Shown here: positions 53,051-62,318 of the stretch, piece by piece
Position numbering within the stretch: the stretch's first letter is position 1
Layout of the letters: each line of letters starts with the position of its first letter
NCBI RefSeq assembly: GCF_002280785.1
Contig: NZ_NCEQ01000015.1
Coordinates: 1 to 62,360 of the forward strand
Direction of reading: 5' to 3'
Source of the DNA: Brevundimonas subvibrioides
Lineage (GTDB): Bacteria > Pseudomonadota > Alphaproteobacteria > Caulobacterales > Caulobacteraceae
DNA: 62,360 nucleotides
Translations under genes and position numbers: made by a program
The notes under the pieces: model-generated
Database searches by the model: none
The model's input: the letters and a program-made list of their open reading frames with translations, nothing else
Told to the model about the DNA's origin: nothing

Positions 53051-53407
53051 ATGACCGACGCCAAGCCCGAGACCCCCGAAGCGATCGAAGCCGAGGACAT
53101 GGGCGAACGTCCTGACCTGGGCCGGACGCCGGACGCCCTCGCCGAAGCCCTGACCGGCAGCGGCGTCGGCTCCGATACGCGCGCGGGGTCGCTGCAGGGC
53201 GGCGCGGCCACGGGCTCGGACGACGACCCCGATCAAGCCGCCGTGGACCGCGTCATGGCCGATCAGGGCCGCGCCAGCGCCGGCGCCCAGTCGCCCTCCG
53301 ACGTCGACTCGAAAGGCATCGCCAACACCGGCGCCGGTCCGGGTGCGGCGGACGCCGATCCCGCCGAGGGCCGGCGCCCTGCGGATGCAGACGCGACCAC
53401 CGGCTGA
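53051..53407 (+). CDS. Small disordered hypothetical protein
   Basis: 118 residues, Ala/Asp/Gly-rich, no hydrophobic segment, no signal. MTDAKPETPEAIEAEDMGER begins it; TGSGVGSDTRAGSLQGGAA and DDPDQAAVDRVMADQGRASAG look like a low-complexity scaffold. GGAG lies six bases before the ATG. It is divergent from the PadR gene, which could regulate it through the shared region. No family is recognised. Similar small acidic proteins are often stress-induced (CsbD/KGG-type), but motifs of those are absent. Confidence 0.65.
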   Translation: MTDAKPETPEAIEAEDMGERPDLGRTPDALAEALTGSGVGSDTRAGSLQGGAATGSDDDPDQAAVDRVMADQGRASAGAQSPSDVDSKGIANTGAGPGAADADPAEGRRPADADATTG

Positions 53408-53473
53408 TTGCCTTGCTGCCGCCCAATCGATGGGCCACGGTGCGGAAAGAACAGGTCTCAGGGACGACACGGG

Positions 53474-53977
53474 ATGAAGCGTATTGTGGCGGTTCTCGCA
53501 CTGACGTGCGCGGCTCTATTCCCTGCGGCCTGCGGTCCAAATGCCGAGCCCCCTGCGGCCGCTGAAGGTCCCGCAGCGACCGCACCGGCGGAAACGGCTC
53601 CACTGGCCGACGCCGCCCCCGTGACCGCTGGACCCGCCACGCCGGCCGCGGGCCCCCTCGCCGCCCCCGGAGCGCCCGCCTTCGCCGCCCTCTATCCCGG
53701 CGCGACGATGGATGCTCCGGCGATCACCGCGTCCGGCGCTTCGGGTCCGGGCGGCATCGCGACCTATACGACCGACGCCGATCCCGACGCCGTCATCGCC
53801 TTCCACCGCGCACGCGCCGAAGCTTCCGGCCTCTCCTCAGCCATGGCCATGAATCAGGGCGAGGCTCGCGCCTACGGAGCCGCCAGCCCCGACAGCAGCG
53901 CCAGCCTCCAGGTCGTCGCCTCCGCCACCGAAAACGGGCCAACCTCGGTGCAACTCAGCTGGAGCGCCGGCAGGTGA
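53474..53977 (+). CDS. Small lipoprotein, hypothetical
   Basis: 167 residues from the ATG at 53474. The signal MKRIVAVLALTCAALFPAACG gives a lipoprotein. An Ala/Pro linker of about 50 residues (PAAAEGPAATAPAETAPLAD) is followed by a compact domain: LYPGATMDAPAITASGASG, YTTDADPDAVIAFHRARAEASGL, and TSVQLSWSAG. The domain's D(A/E)VIAFYR-like helix is typical of small alphaproteobacterial lipoproteins of unknown role. It overlaps the phosphatase-like gene by four bases (GTGA), indicating co-translation. Confidence 0.75.
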   Translation: MKRIVAVLALTCAALFPAACGPNAEPPAAAEGPAATAPAETAPLADAAPVTAGPATPAAGPLAAPGAPAFAALYPGATMDAPAITASGASGPGGIATYTTDADPDAVIAFHRARAEASGLSSAMAMNQGEARAYGAASPDSSASLQVVASATENGPTSVQLSWSAGR

Positions 53978-54777
53978 ACCGCGCCGCGCTGATTGTCGCG
54001 GCCGCCTGTGTGCTCGCCACTCCAGCCTGCGCTTCGACGCCCGCGCCGCAGGCCGCGACGGCCGCGGCGCCTGCCAGCTATCTCGATCACGCGGCCATTC
54101 TGGCGCTGGCGGACACCGTGCCGCCCGCGCCCGTCGAGGGTTCCGCCGCCGCGTTGGCGGACATCGCCGCATCCGACCGTTTGCGCGCGCTGGAAGACAC
54201 AGACCGCTGGATGCTGGCGACCCGCCACGCCGAGGTCCGGCCCGCACTGGCCCTGGCCCATTTCGACTGCGCCCTCGGTTTCCGTGTCACGGCCGAGGAC
54301 TCGCCCCGGCTGGTGTCGATCCTCGAACGTGTTCTGCACGATGCCAACGAGGCCGCCGAACTGGCCAAGGCCCGCGCCTTCCGTCCCCGCCCCGTCGCCG
54401 CCGACCCGGAGCGTCCGGCCTGTCAGGTCGTCTCCGCCGCCGGACGCGCCAGCCCCTCCTACCCCTCGGGCAGCGCCACCGTCGGCGCCGCCTATGGCGA
54501 GGTCTTCGCCGCCCTCGCCCCCGACCATGCCGCCGAGGCCGGGCGCATCGGGCATGAGATCGCGGTCAGCCGCATGGTCTGCGGCATGCACTATCCGTCC
54601 GACGTCGCCGAGGGCGAGACACTGGGCAGGGCCGCGTTCCGGCAGATCGCCGCCACGCCCGCCTTCGAAGCCGACGCCATCGTCGCCCGCCAGGAGATCG
54701 CCCGCGCCCGCGTGGCCGGTCTGACCAGCCCCGCCTGCGCCGCCGAGCGCGCCGCCCTGGCCACGCCCCTGCCCTGA
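53974..54777 (+). CDS. Secreted class A acid phosphatase-like (PAP2 family) protein
   Basis: 267 residues from a GTG overlapping the lipoprotein stop. Signal peptide VAAACVLATPACAS, possibly lipidated. Class A acid phosphatase/PAP2 motifs: KARAFRPRP (K-x6-RP), SYPSGSATVG (normally PSGH), and SRMVCGMHYPSDVAEG (SR-x5-H-xxSD). The first conserved His is Ser here; in related enzymes that His donates a proton, so activity could be reduced or changed, while the nucleophile His is kept. It may release phosphate in the periplasm. Confidence 0.85.
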   Translation: MNRAALIVAAACVLATPACASTPAPQAATAAAPASYLDHAAILALADTVPPAPVEGSAAALADIAASDRLRALEDTDRWMLATRHAEVRPALALAHFDCALGFRVTAEDSPRLVSILERVLHDANEAAELAKARAFRPRPVAADPERPACQVVSAAGRASPSYPSGSATVGAAYGEVFAALAPDHAAEAGRIGHEIAVSRMVCGMHYPSDVAEGETLGRAAFRQIAATPAFEADAIVARQEIARARVAGLTSPACAAERAALATPLP

Positions 54778-54779
54778 CC

Positions 54780-55648
<869 letters not shown>

Positions 55649-55649
<1 letters not shown>

Positions 55650-56635
55650 CAGGCAGGCTCCTGCTGGGAGATGCAGTGGAAGGATCCGCCGCCCGTCAGG
55701 ACGTCGATCGACGGCGACAGGATGATCTCCCGGTCCGGGAAGATGGAGGCCAGAGCCTCGCCCGCCATCCGGCCTGCCGCCTCATTGCCATAGGTCGGCA
55801 CGACGACCGCGCCGTTGGCGATGAGGAAATTCATGTGGCTGGCCGGGATCGGCTCTCCGTCCTCGTTCTCCAGCCGCCCCGGCGACGGGATACGCACGAC
55901 CCTGAACCCGGCTTCGGACAGGTCCCGGGCGCAGGCGTCGTAAACCTCCGCGTTCGGATCATCGATCCCGAAGGCGATCGGACAGGCCACGACGCCCGGC
56001 GCGACGAAACGGGCCAGGTTATCGACATGGCCATCGGTGTGGTCGTTCATCAGACCGTCGCCCAGCCAGATGACACGGGTGGCGCCCAGCGCCTCGCCCA
56101 GCAAGGCCTCGGCCTTCGCCTCGGTCCAGCCGGTGTTGCGGTTCGGGTTCAACAGGCACTGGCGCGTGGTCAGGATCGTCCCTGCCCCGTCGTGGTCGAG
56201 GGCGCCCCCCTCGAGAATGAAGTCGTTCCGGCACAGCGGCACGCCCGCCTGCTCGGCGATCTGGTCCGCGACCGTGTCGTCAAACTCCATCTCGAACTGA
56301 CCGCCCCAGCCGTTGAAGCGGAAGGCCGCGGCCGTCAACGAACCCGGGCCGAAGATCGGGCCCGTGTCCCTCAGCCAGATGTCGCCGAACCGGCCCGGCA
56401 CCACGGTCACGCCGGCCACGCCGTCGAAGCGCGCCCGGGCGTCCGCCAGCGCCTCGTCACTGCCGATCATCAGCTTGACCTGTTCGCGCCCAGGTCCCGC
56501 CAGGGCGCGAACCAGGGCCTCGACCTCGGCCCGGGCCTGGTCGAGATTGTCGACCCACAGCGCTTCATGGCTGGGCCAGCCGACCCACATCGCCCGGTGC
56601 GGCGACCATTCGGCGGGGATCGGCAAATCGGTCAT
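55649..56635 (-). CDS. aguA: Agmatine deiminase
   Basis: 328 residues from the ATG at 56633-56635 (a longer frame is not needed). It converts agmatine to N-carbamoylputrescine. Pentein fold with WLRDTGPIF, MNDHTDGHVDN (catalytic His), and the C-terminal active Cys321 in GGGSFHCISQQEPA. MTDLPIPAEWSPHRAMWVGWPSH is a typical start. First gene of aguAB. It runs opposite to the ornithine decarboxylase unit about 6 kb away, so the two putrescine routes lie in one neighbourhood. Confidence 0.96.
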
Positions 56636-56735
56636 GGGCGGAAGACTTCTTTCGAAAAGCGACGGGGGAGCGCGCCAGATAGCGACCCCCTCCCCCCACT
56701 TCAATGCCGGGGGCAGCCGGCGGGTTCAGGACAAA

Positions 56736-56766
56736 GAAAAAGGGCGGCCCCGCGAAGGGCCGCCCT
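56736..56766 (-). terminator. Terminator of TonB receptor 2
   Basis: Perfect 10-bp stem AGGGCGGCCC (56741-56750) with GGGCCGCCCT (56757-56766), loop CGCGAA; the minus strand continues TTTTTCTTTG. It lies 25 bases past the receptor stop. Confidence 0.92.
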
Positions 56767-56791
56767 GATCCATTTTAGTGTGAGGCCAGTC

Positions 56792-59392
56792 CTAGAACTT
56801 GGTGCCCAGGGTCAGCATCATCGTGCGCGGAGCGCCGAGGGCGCCGCTGCGGACCGCACCCGTCCGGATCACGACCGGGGCACCCGGAGCGACATCGATG
56901 TTCGTCGCGTTATTACCCGTGGAGATGTTGCCGATGTACTCTTCGTCGAAGAGGTTGGTGACGTTGAACTGAACATAGGCGTCACGGATGCCGAATGTGT
57001 CGGTCAGGTCGTAGCGGCTGTCGAAGTCGACGACCGTGTAGGACGGGAAGACCTCGTCATTCACGTCCGTCGAGAAGCGCTCGTCAACGTACTTGCCCTG
57101 CAGACCGAGCGACCAGGCGTCGGTGACCTGCCAGTCGGCCCGCAGGTTGAAGGTCCATTCCGGGGTCTCGACGATGCTCTTGCCCTTGGTGGGCAGGAAG
57201 GTGGTGGCCGAGAGGGCAAGGTCGTCCTGCACTTCCGAGTCGTTGTACGAGGCGGCGGCGTAGATCGAGAAGGCGTCCGTAACCAGCCACTCGACCGAGC
57301 CGTCGAAGCCCTGCTGCTTCACTTCGCCGAGGTTCCGGTCGACCGAGAAGTTGAAGGTCGGCGAGTTCGGGTCGTTGTCGAAGGACGAGACGATGCGGTT
57401 GTCGTAGCTGATGTACCACAGGGCGGCCGAAGCGATGACCCGCGACGAGGTGTAGCGGTAACCCAGATCGTAGGAGTCGGTGGTTTCCGGCTCGACCGTC
57501 GAGAAGTCCAGGCCGCCCGCGGCGTTGCGGAACGGCTGGTAGAGGTTGTCCGTCCGCGGCACCGAAATGCCCTGGGCGAAGGCGCCATAGACCGAGTGGT
57601 TGTCCATGAAGCGGTAGCCGACGTTGATGGTCGGCAGAACGGCGTCGTACTTCAGTTCCTGCGAATAGGGACGGATGTACTGCGAGGTTCCGGTCGAGGC
57701 GAAGGTCACGTTGCCGTTGGCCAGGGTCGAGGCAGGAGCCTCGGTGGTGCAGCGCACGGTCGACGAGGCGTTCTGCGAGAAGCAGAACTGGTTCAGGTCA
57801 CGGGTGAAGAAGGGCGCGCGGACGCCCAGGGTGACCGTCAGGGCGTCGTTGAGGAACTGACCACGGTATTCGGCCGAGATCTGGTTCAGCAGGGCGATCG
57901 AGAAGCGATCGCGTCCGCGGAGGTAGGAGCCGTCGCGTCCGATAACGCGCAGGCCTTCATCGCCCCAGGTGTTCTCGCCGCCGAACACTTCCGGCACCGA
58001 GCCGTCGGCGTTGTAGCGGGTCGCCTCGCTGGTCTGGCGGTGGCGGCCGTAGTCGTTGGTGTAGGACACCCGGATGCGATGGTCGTCGTTGATGTCCCAC
58101 AGCAGCGAGGAGATCACGCCGTAACGGCGAGTGTTGGTGTTCGACGGGGTATAGAGGCCGACGTTGTCGCAGCTGTCGCCGTCGCCGTTCAGGTCCACGC
58201 CGGTGTTCAGGATCGCGGCGGCGGCGCACTGGGCGGCCGTGGTGAGCGCCGCGTTGTTGGTCGTGTTCTGGTCCAGACGGTCGTCGCGCTCGCTGGTCAG
58301 GGTGTAACCACCGCCGTTCGCGATCGTATACTGGAACGAGGGATCGATCGTCAGGCGCAGGTTGTCGGTCAGGCCATAGCTGAACTGGCCGCGGATGTTG
58401 CCCGTGTTCGACGGGTTGATCCGGGTGCGGCTGTCATTGGTGCAGCTGGTGTTGTTCAGAGTGCCGCCGAAATAGGTGATCGCGGTGGACTGGTTGGACT
58501 CGTTCTGGACCGTGCCGGCGACGCCAGCCGGGCGGAAGCAGGCGATGTCGTTCTCGGGGTGCAGGCCAGCGTTGAACGACGCCAGGGTGTTGAACGTATT
58601 GTAGAAGCTGTTGCGGTTCTCGTTCCAGTGGAAGGCCAGGCTGGCGAAGTCGCCGTCACCCAGGTCCTGGAACAGGCGCGCATTGTACTGCTTCTTCTCG
58701 AGCGAGCCCGGGCCTTTGAACTTGTCGTAGTCCGTGTACGAACCGGCAATGTATGCCGTTGTGCCCCAGGGGCCGAAGGCGCCGGTGTCGAAGCGGCCGA
58801 AGACGCGGCCGTAGTTGAAGCTGCCGATCGAGGAGTTGATCTGTGCGCCCATCTCTTCCAGCGGACGCGAGGTCGAGTAGGAGATGGTGCCGCCGTTCGC
58901 CGCTGCGGTCGGGCTGTCCGAGTCGGTCGATCCCTGGTTGACCGAGGCCCGCTCGATCAGTTCCGAATCCATCTGCTGGTTGGTGTAGGCGGCGTAGTTG
59001 CCGGTGTCGTTCAGAGGGATGCCGTCGAAGGTCAGCGAGACGCGGTTGCCGTCGAAGCCGCGCAGGCGGATGTTGCCGCCCGAGTTGCCGTAGGGATCAG
59101 TGTTAGTGAAGTTCAGACCCGGGACGTTGTTCAGGATCTGGACGATCGACTGGCCGGCCTGCTGGCGGCTGATATAGTCTTGGGTGATGGTGGAGCGGGT
59201 CTTGTCGACCGTCTGGGCGACCGTGGCGCCGGAGATGACGCGCGGGCCGCGCTGGCCGGTCACAACGACTTCGTCGATGACGACGCCTTCAGCGGCGTCC
59301 GTGCCCGACGACTGGGCTGAGGCGGCGCCGGCGAGCAACATGCCGCTGACAAGAGCGGTGGTCGCCCAGAGCGCACGAGTGCGAGAGTTCAT
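56792..59392 (-). CDS. TonB-dependent outer-membrane receptor 2
   Basis: 866 residues. Signal peptide MNSRTRALWATTALVSGMLL ending ASAQ, TonB box-like EGVVIDEVVVTGQRGPR, plug with GQSIVQILNNVPGLNFTNTD and GNIRLRGFDGNRVSLTFDGIPLNDTGNYAAYTNQQMD, then a long barrel ending LTLGTKF. The plug resembles the receptor subfamily found often in caulobacters and sphingomonads, with unknown ligand. It is monocistronic with a strong terminator. It differs from the receptor at 6092, so the two are not recent duplicates. Confidence 0.93.
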   Translation of the reverse strand: MNSRTRALWATTALVSGMLLAGAASAQSSGTDAAEGVVIDEVVVTGQRGPRVISGATVAQTVDKTRSTITQDYISRQQAGQSIVQILNNVPGLNFTNTDPYGNSGGNIRLRGFDGNRVSLTFDGIPLNDTGNYAAYTNQQMDSELIERASVNQGSTDSDSPTAAANGGTISYSTSRPLEEMGAQINSSIGSFNYGRVFGRFDTGAFGPWGTTAYIAGSYTDYDKFKGPGSLEKKQYNARLFQDLGDGDFASLAFHWNENRNSFYNTFNTLASFNAGLHPENDIACFRPAGVAGTVQNESNQSTAITYFGGTLNNTSCTNDSRTRINPSNTGNIRGQFSYGLTDNLRLTIDPSFQYTIANGGGYTLTSERDDRLDQNTTNNAALTTAAQCAAAAILNTGVDLNGDGDSCDNVGLYTPSNTNTRRYGVISSLLWDINDDHRIRVSYTNDYGRHRQTSEATRYNADGSVPEVFGGENTWGDEGLRVIGRDGSYLRGRDRFSIALLNQISAEYRGQFLNDALTVTLGVRAPFFTRDLNQFCFSQNASSTVRCTTEAPASTLANGNVTFASTGTSQYIRPYSQELKYDAVLPTINVGYRFMDNHSVYGAFAQGISVPRTDNLYQPFRNAAGGLDFSTVEPETTDSYDLGYRYTSSRVIASAALWYISYDNRIVSSFDNDPNSPTFNFSVDRNLGEVKQQGFDGSVEWLVTDAFSIYAAASYNDSEVQDDLALSATTFLPTKGKSIVETPEWTFNLRADWQVTDAWSLGLQGKYVDERFSTDVNDEVFPSYTVVDFDSRYDLTDTFGIRDAYVQFNVTNLFDEEYIGNISTGNNATNIDVAPGAPVVIRTGAVRSGALGAPRTMMLTLGTKF

Positions 59393-59579
59393 TTTGTATC
59401 CCCAGAATGGTGCGGGTCAGCGCCCGGCGCGCGTCAAAATGCGGCCAGAGAGGGCCGCGAACGTCTAAATCTCGCCTCCCTCTACGTTCGGTCTCGGAAC
59501 CATCGAAGACAGTCGTGTGACACTGGCGTGACAGCGCCCGGGGGTGACCGCGGCGCCACACCCCCGAATCCCGAAAGAC

Positions 59580-60206
59580 TCAGCCGCCCCAGACAGCCCG
59601 CAGCCGCGCTTCACGGCCGCAGAAGCGACTGTATCCGCCATACCGCACGGGATTCAGACGGGCAAAGTCCTGGTGATAGCTTTCCGCCGGCCAGAAACGG
59701 GCTGCGTTTCGGACCGGCGTCACGAAGCGTCGTTCGCCGATAACCGCCGCGGCCGCCGCCCGCGAGGCCTCGGCCGTGGGCCGCTGGGCCGCTGTCGCGA
59801 ACACGGCTGTGACATAGGACGGCCCCTGATCGCAGAACTGGCCGTCGGGGTCCGTAGGGTCGATGGTGCGCCAGAATCGATCGACCAGCTGGCGGTAGGT
59901 GATACGGGCAGGGTCATAGGTGACCTGCACCACCTCAACGTGGCCGGTGCCGCCCCGAACGACCGCATCATAGCTCGGGTTGGCGACCGTGCCGCCTGCG
60001 AACCCCGACACCGCCGAGACGACGCCCGGCACATGCTCGAAATTGGCCTCCGTCGACCAGAAGCAGCCGCCGGCGAACAGGGCTGTCTCGCGCCGCCCGC
60101 TATCCGGAGCGCCCTGGGCCGCCGGGGCGCTCGCGGCGGGTTCGCCCTGGGAGCAGGCCGCGATGCTGATCGCCGCCACGACCGCCAACCGGGAAAGAAA
60201 CGACAT
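59580..60206 (-). CDS. msrA: Lipoprotein-type peptide-methionine (S)-S-oxide reductase
   Basis: 208 residues from the ATG at 60204-60206. Unusually for MsrA it has a signal peptide with a lipobox (SIAACSQG), placing it in the envelope. Catalytic GGCFWSTEANFEHVPGVVSAVSGF, then GHVEVVQVTYDPARITYRQLVDRFWRTIDPTDPDGQFCDQGPSY and ESYHQDFARLNP. The resolving Cys may be that in GGYSRFCGREAR. It repairs oxidised methionine in exported proteins. No msrB is adjacent. Reductant supply in the periplasm is not evident here. Confidence 0.93.
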   Translation of the reverse strand: MSFLSRLAVVAAISIAACSQGEPAASAPAAQGAPDSGRRETALFAGGCFWSTEANFEHVPGVVSAVSGFAGGTVANPSYDAVVRGGTGHVEVVQVTYDPARITYRQLVDRFWRTIDPTDPDGQFCDQGPSYVTAVFATAAQRPTAEASRAAAAAVIGERRFVTPVRNAARFWPAESYHQDFARLNPVRYGGYSRFCGREARLRAVWGG

Positions 60207-60411
60207 GGACGCTCTCCGTGCGCCGCCGGTCATCGGGCGGCCAACGTCTCAGCTACGTCGGCATGCCGCGTCCGGATACAAGGATCGCCGCGAATTCATC
60301 GCCCCGACCGGCGTGATTGCGGCCTATGCGGGATCGGCGGTCGGGATGGCGGTGTCAGCGGTCGCGGAATGCCGCGTTTTTGCGGTTCCGGACTGCGGTC
60401 TTTCGGCACGC

Positions 60412-61797
60412 TCAGCGGGCGGCTGCGAACCGTCTTGCGAGGGCCCGGGCGGTGGGTTTGAGGGCCTTGGGTTCGTGGTAGTTGCCGTTGACCTGGGTGC
60501 GGTTGATGACGTGGGCCTTGAACCGTTTGTAGAGGTCGTCCTCGGGCGGCGAGGGGCGGGTCCAGAACCCGTCGATCGGCTGCTGGTCGGTCAGACCGTC
60601 GATGTCGAAGAAGGCCTCGCCAAGCACCTTGACCGGAGTCGAGAAGCCCAAAGCCGAGAGGGCCGCAGAGGAGTTGTTGACCACCATCCCCGAGGAGGCC
60701 CGGCACAGGGCGGCCAGGTTACCGCCGTCGATGAAGTCGACCCGGTCGGCGATGCCGCGCTCGACCGCCAGCACATGGGTCATGCGCTTCAGATCGACCA
60801 GGCCGGGATCCAGCGGGTGGTTCTTGATCACGAGCCGCGTCTCGACGTCCGCGTGCCTGGCGAACGACGTCAGGACCTCCGCCAGGAAGGCGGTGTTGTC
60901 GGCGTAGTGGGAGTAGCGCAGCAGCTGGGCATCGCCCTCGCGCTGCAGACAGGCCAGGAAGAAGGGGCCCCGCGCGCGGATCACCTGGGCGTCCGACTCG
61001 GTCCTGGACCGGAAGGCGAGCTGCAGATAGCGCCGCACATGGCCCACGAACTGAAGCCAGGGCGACTGGGTGTAGGGATAGACGTAGCGGCGGAACACCA
61101 GACGGCCCAGCGGCTGGGCGGCGTGATACAGGCTGATGTTGATGACGTGGTGCGGCAGGATCTTGCCCACCGGCCGGGTCGGCAGCATTTCGGGGATCGG
61201 GGGATCATAGGCCGTGCGCTCTCGCGGCAGGCCGGAGGAGGCGTTGACCCCGTTCTCCTCGACGGTGATCCAGTCGGGACGGAAGTAGCCGTTTTCCAGC
61301 ACCCAGATACGCAGCGGATGAATCCGGTCCGGTTCCAGGGCGGTGGCGGCCTTGAGCTTCACGGCCTGGGAGAGGACGCCCTGGTTATAGGGACCGCCCT
61401 CGCCGAACACGATCACGTCGGTCAGGCCCTGGTCCTGGACCAGCCTGGCCAGCCGGGCGGGCCAGCGGCGCACGTCGCCGGTGTAGGGCTGGGCTCCCGA
61501 ACGCCGCCAGTAGGCCGCGTCCCCGGCGTTGAACAGCATCCGCGCTACCGAGGCGCCCTCGGCCGTCAGCTGTTCCGCCAGCATCCGGCCGAACGGACCG
61601 AACGGCGCCGTCACGATCAGGAACCGGCGACCGGCCAGCGACTGGCCGGGGCGCGAGCGGAGGCCGGAGGCGGCCGGAGCCTGCAAGGCGGTCGGGACGA
61701 CCGGAACGGTCTCGACGACGCGCACGGACTCGCGCGCCGCCGGACGGCGGGCCGATTCGCCCGGGGCGCGTCTGGGAGTGATGCGAATGTCCACCAT
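60412..61797 (-). CDS. Capsule polysaccharide synthesis-type protein (KpsS/KpsC-like)
   Basis: 461 residues. An unusual basic, Arg/Pro/Ala-rich N-terminal segment of about 60 residues precedes the capsule-synthesis domain: RFLIVTAPFGPFGRMLAEQL, VFGEGGPYNQGVLSQAVKLKA, WVLENGYFRPDWITVEENG, LVIKNHPLDPGLVDLKRMTH and SGMVVNNSSAALSALGFSTPVKVLGEAFFDIDGLTDQQ. KpsS/KpsC are retaining Kdo transferases that prime capsule on phosphatidylglycerol, so a role in capsule or a holdfast-like glycan is plausible. The gene is alone, with no transport genes in view. Confidence 0.85.
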   Translation of the reverse strand: MVDIRITPRRAPGESARRPAARESVRVVETVPVVPTALQAPAASGLRSRPGQSLAGRRFLIVTAPFGPFGRMLAEQLTAEGASVARMLFNAGDAAYWRRSGAQPYTGDVRRWPARLARLVQDQGLTDVIVFGEGGPYNQGVLSQAVKLKAATALEPDRIHPLRIWVLENGYFRPDWITVEENGVNASSGLPRERTAYDPPIPEMLPTRPVGKILPHHVINISLYHAAQPLGRLVFRRYVYPYTQSPWLQFVGHVRRYLQLAFRSRTESDAQVIRARGPFFLACLQREGDAQLLRYSHYADNTAFLAEVLTSFARHADVETRLVIKNHPLDPGLVDLKRMTHVLAVERGIADRVDFIDGGNLAALCRASSGMVVNNSSAALSALGFSTPVKVLGEAFFDIDGLTDQQPIDGFWTRPSPPEDDLYKRFKAHVINRTQVNGNYHEPKALKPTARALARRFAAAR

Positions 61798-62318
61798 GGT
61801 CAGGACCGGCTCACGCGAAGTCTTCGGGACGGAATAAACCGCTCAATGCCCCGCCCCCGATCCGGCGTCCCGAACCAGACCCGCCGAAGCCCAAGGGCGA
61901 CGCGGCTCCGTCGAAAGACCGGACAAGAGGGTCGGAACTCTGACATGGCCGCCTTTGTCGCTGGCCTCGTCACGCGGATCAACCGACTTGTCCAAAAAAG
62001 CGAGTGGGTGTTAGAAATTTCACGAAATCTTCCAGCGACATCGGACGAATTCCAAGCCTCCCAATGCCTTTGGAGGGGCTCGAAAGGCCGTGGCATGGGC
62101 CGTGTCGCTTGAAGCGAGACTTTCTGGCAACGCCACCCGGAAACGCGAAACCGCCGGCCTCCTGAAGGGGAGAACCGGCGGTCCATCACAGGATCATCAG
62201 CAGGGGGAGCCGTCTTCCGGAAGGTCGCCCTTCCCGTCGCACCGAAACCCCCGGCGTCTTCCAGTCAGCCTGGTTCGGATCCCGATCCTTGCGGGATCGG
62301 GATCCTTGTCCAGGCGTC
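61798..62318. other. Intergenic region before capsule-type gene
   Basis: About 520 bases without a convincing gene. The part 61950-62050 is AT-richer (TTTCACGAAATC) and is the likeliest promoter for the minus-strand capsule-type gene. A 55-codon plus frame at about 61945-62112 (MAAFVAGLVTRINRLVQKSE) has no recognised similarity. CCGCCGG...CCGGCGG dyads lie near 62150-62180. Confidence 0.45.
62278..62304. terminator. Hairpin after TonB receptor 3
   Basis: Perfect 11-bp stem GATCCCGATCC (62278-62288) with GGATCGGGATC (62294-62304), 15 bases past the stop of the partial receptor. It lacks a T run, so it is a probable rather than proven terminator. Confidence 0.6.

Noticed and set aside
55676..59320. 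1214-codon plus-strand frame over aguA and TonB receptor 2
   Set aside because: It spans two clear minus-strand genes and the translation has no recognisable domain.
60363..60381. Plus-strand terminator-like hairpin CGCGG-AATG-CCGCG with TTTTT
   Set aside because: It faces the wrong way: genes on both sides are on the minus strand, so I could not assign it a transcript.
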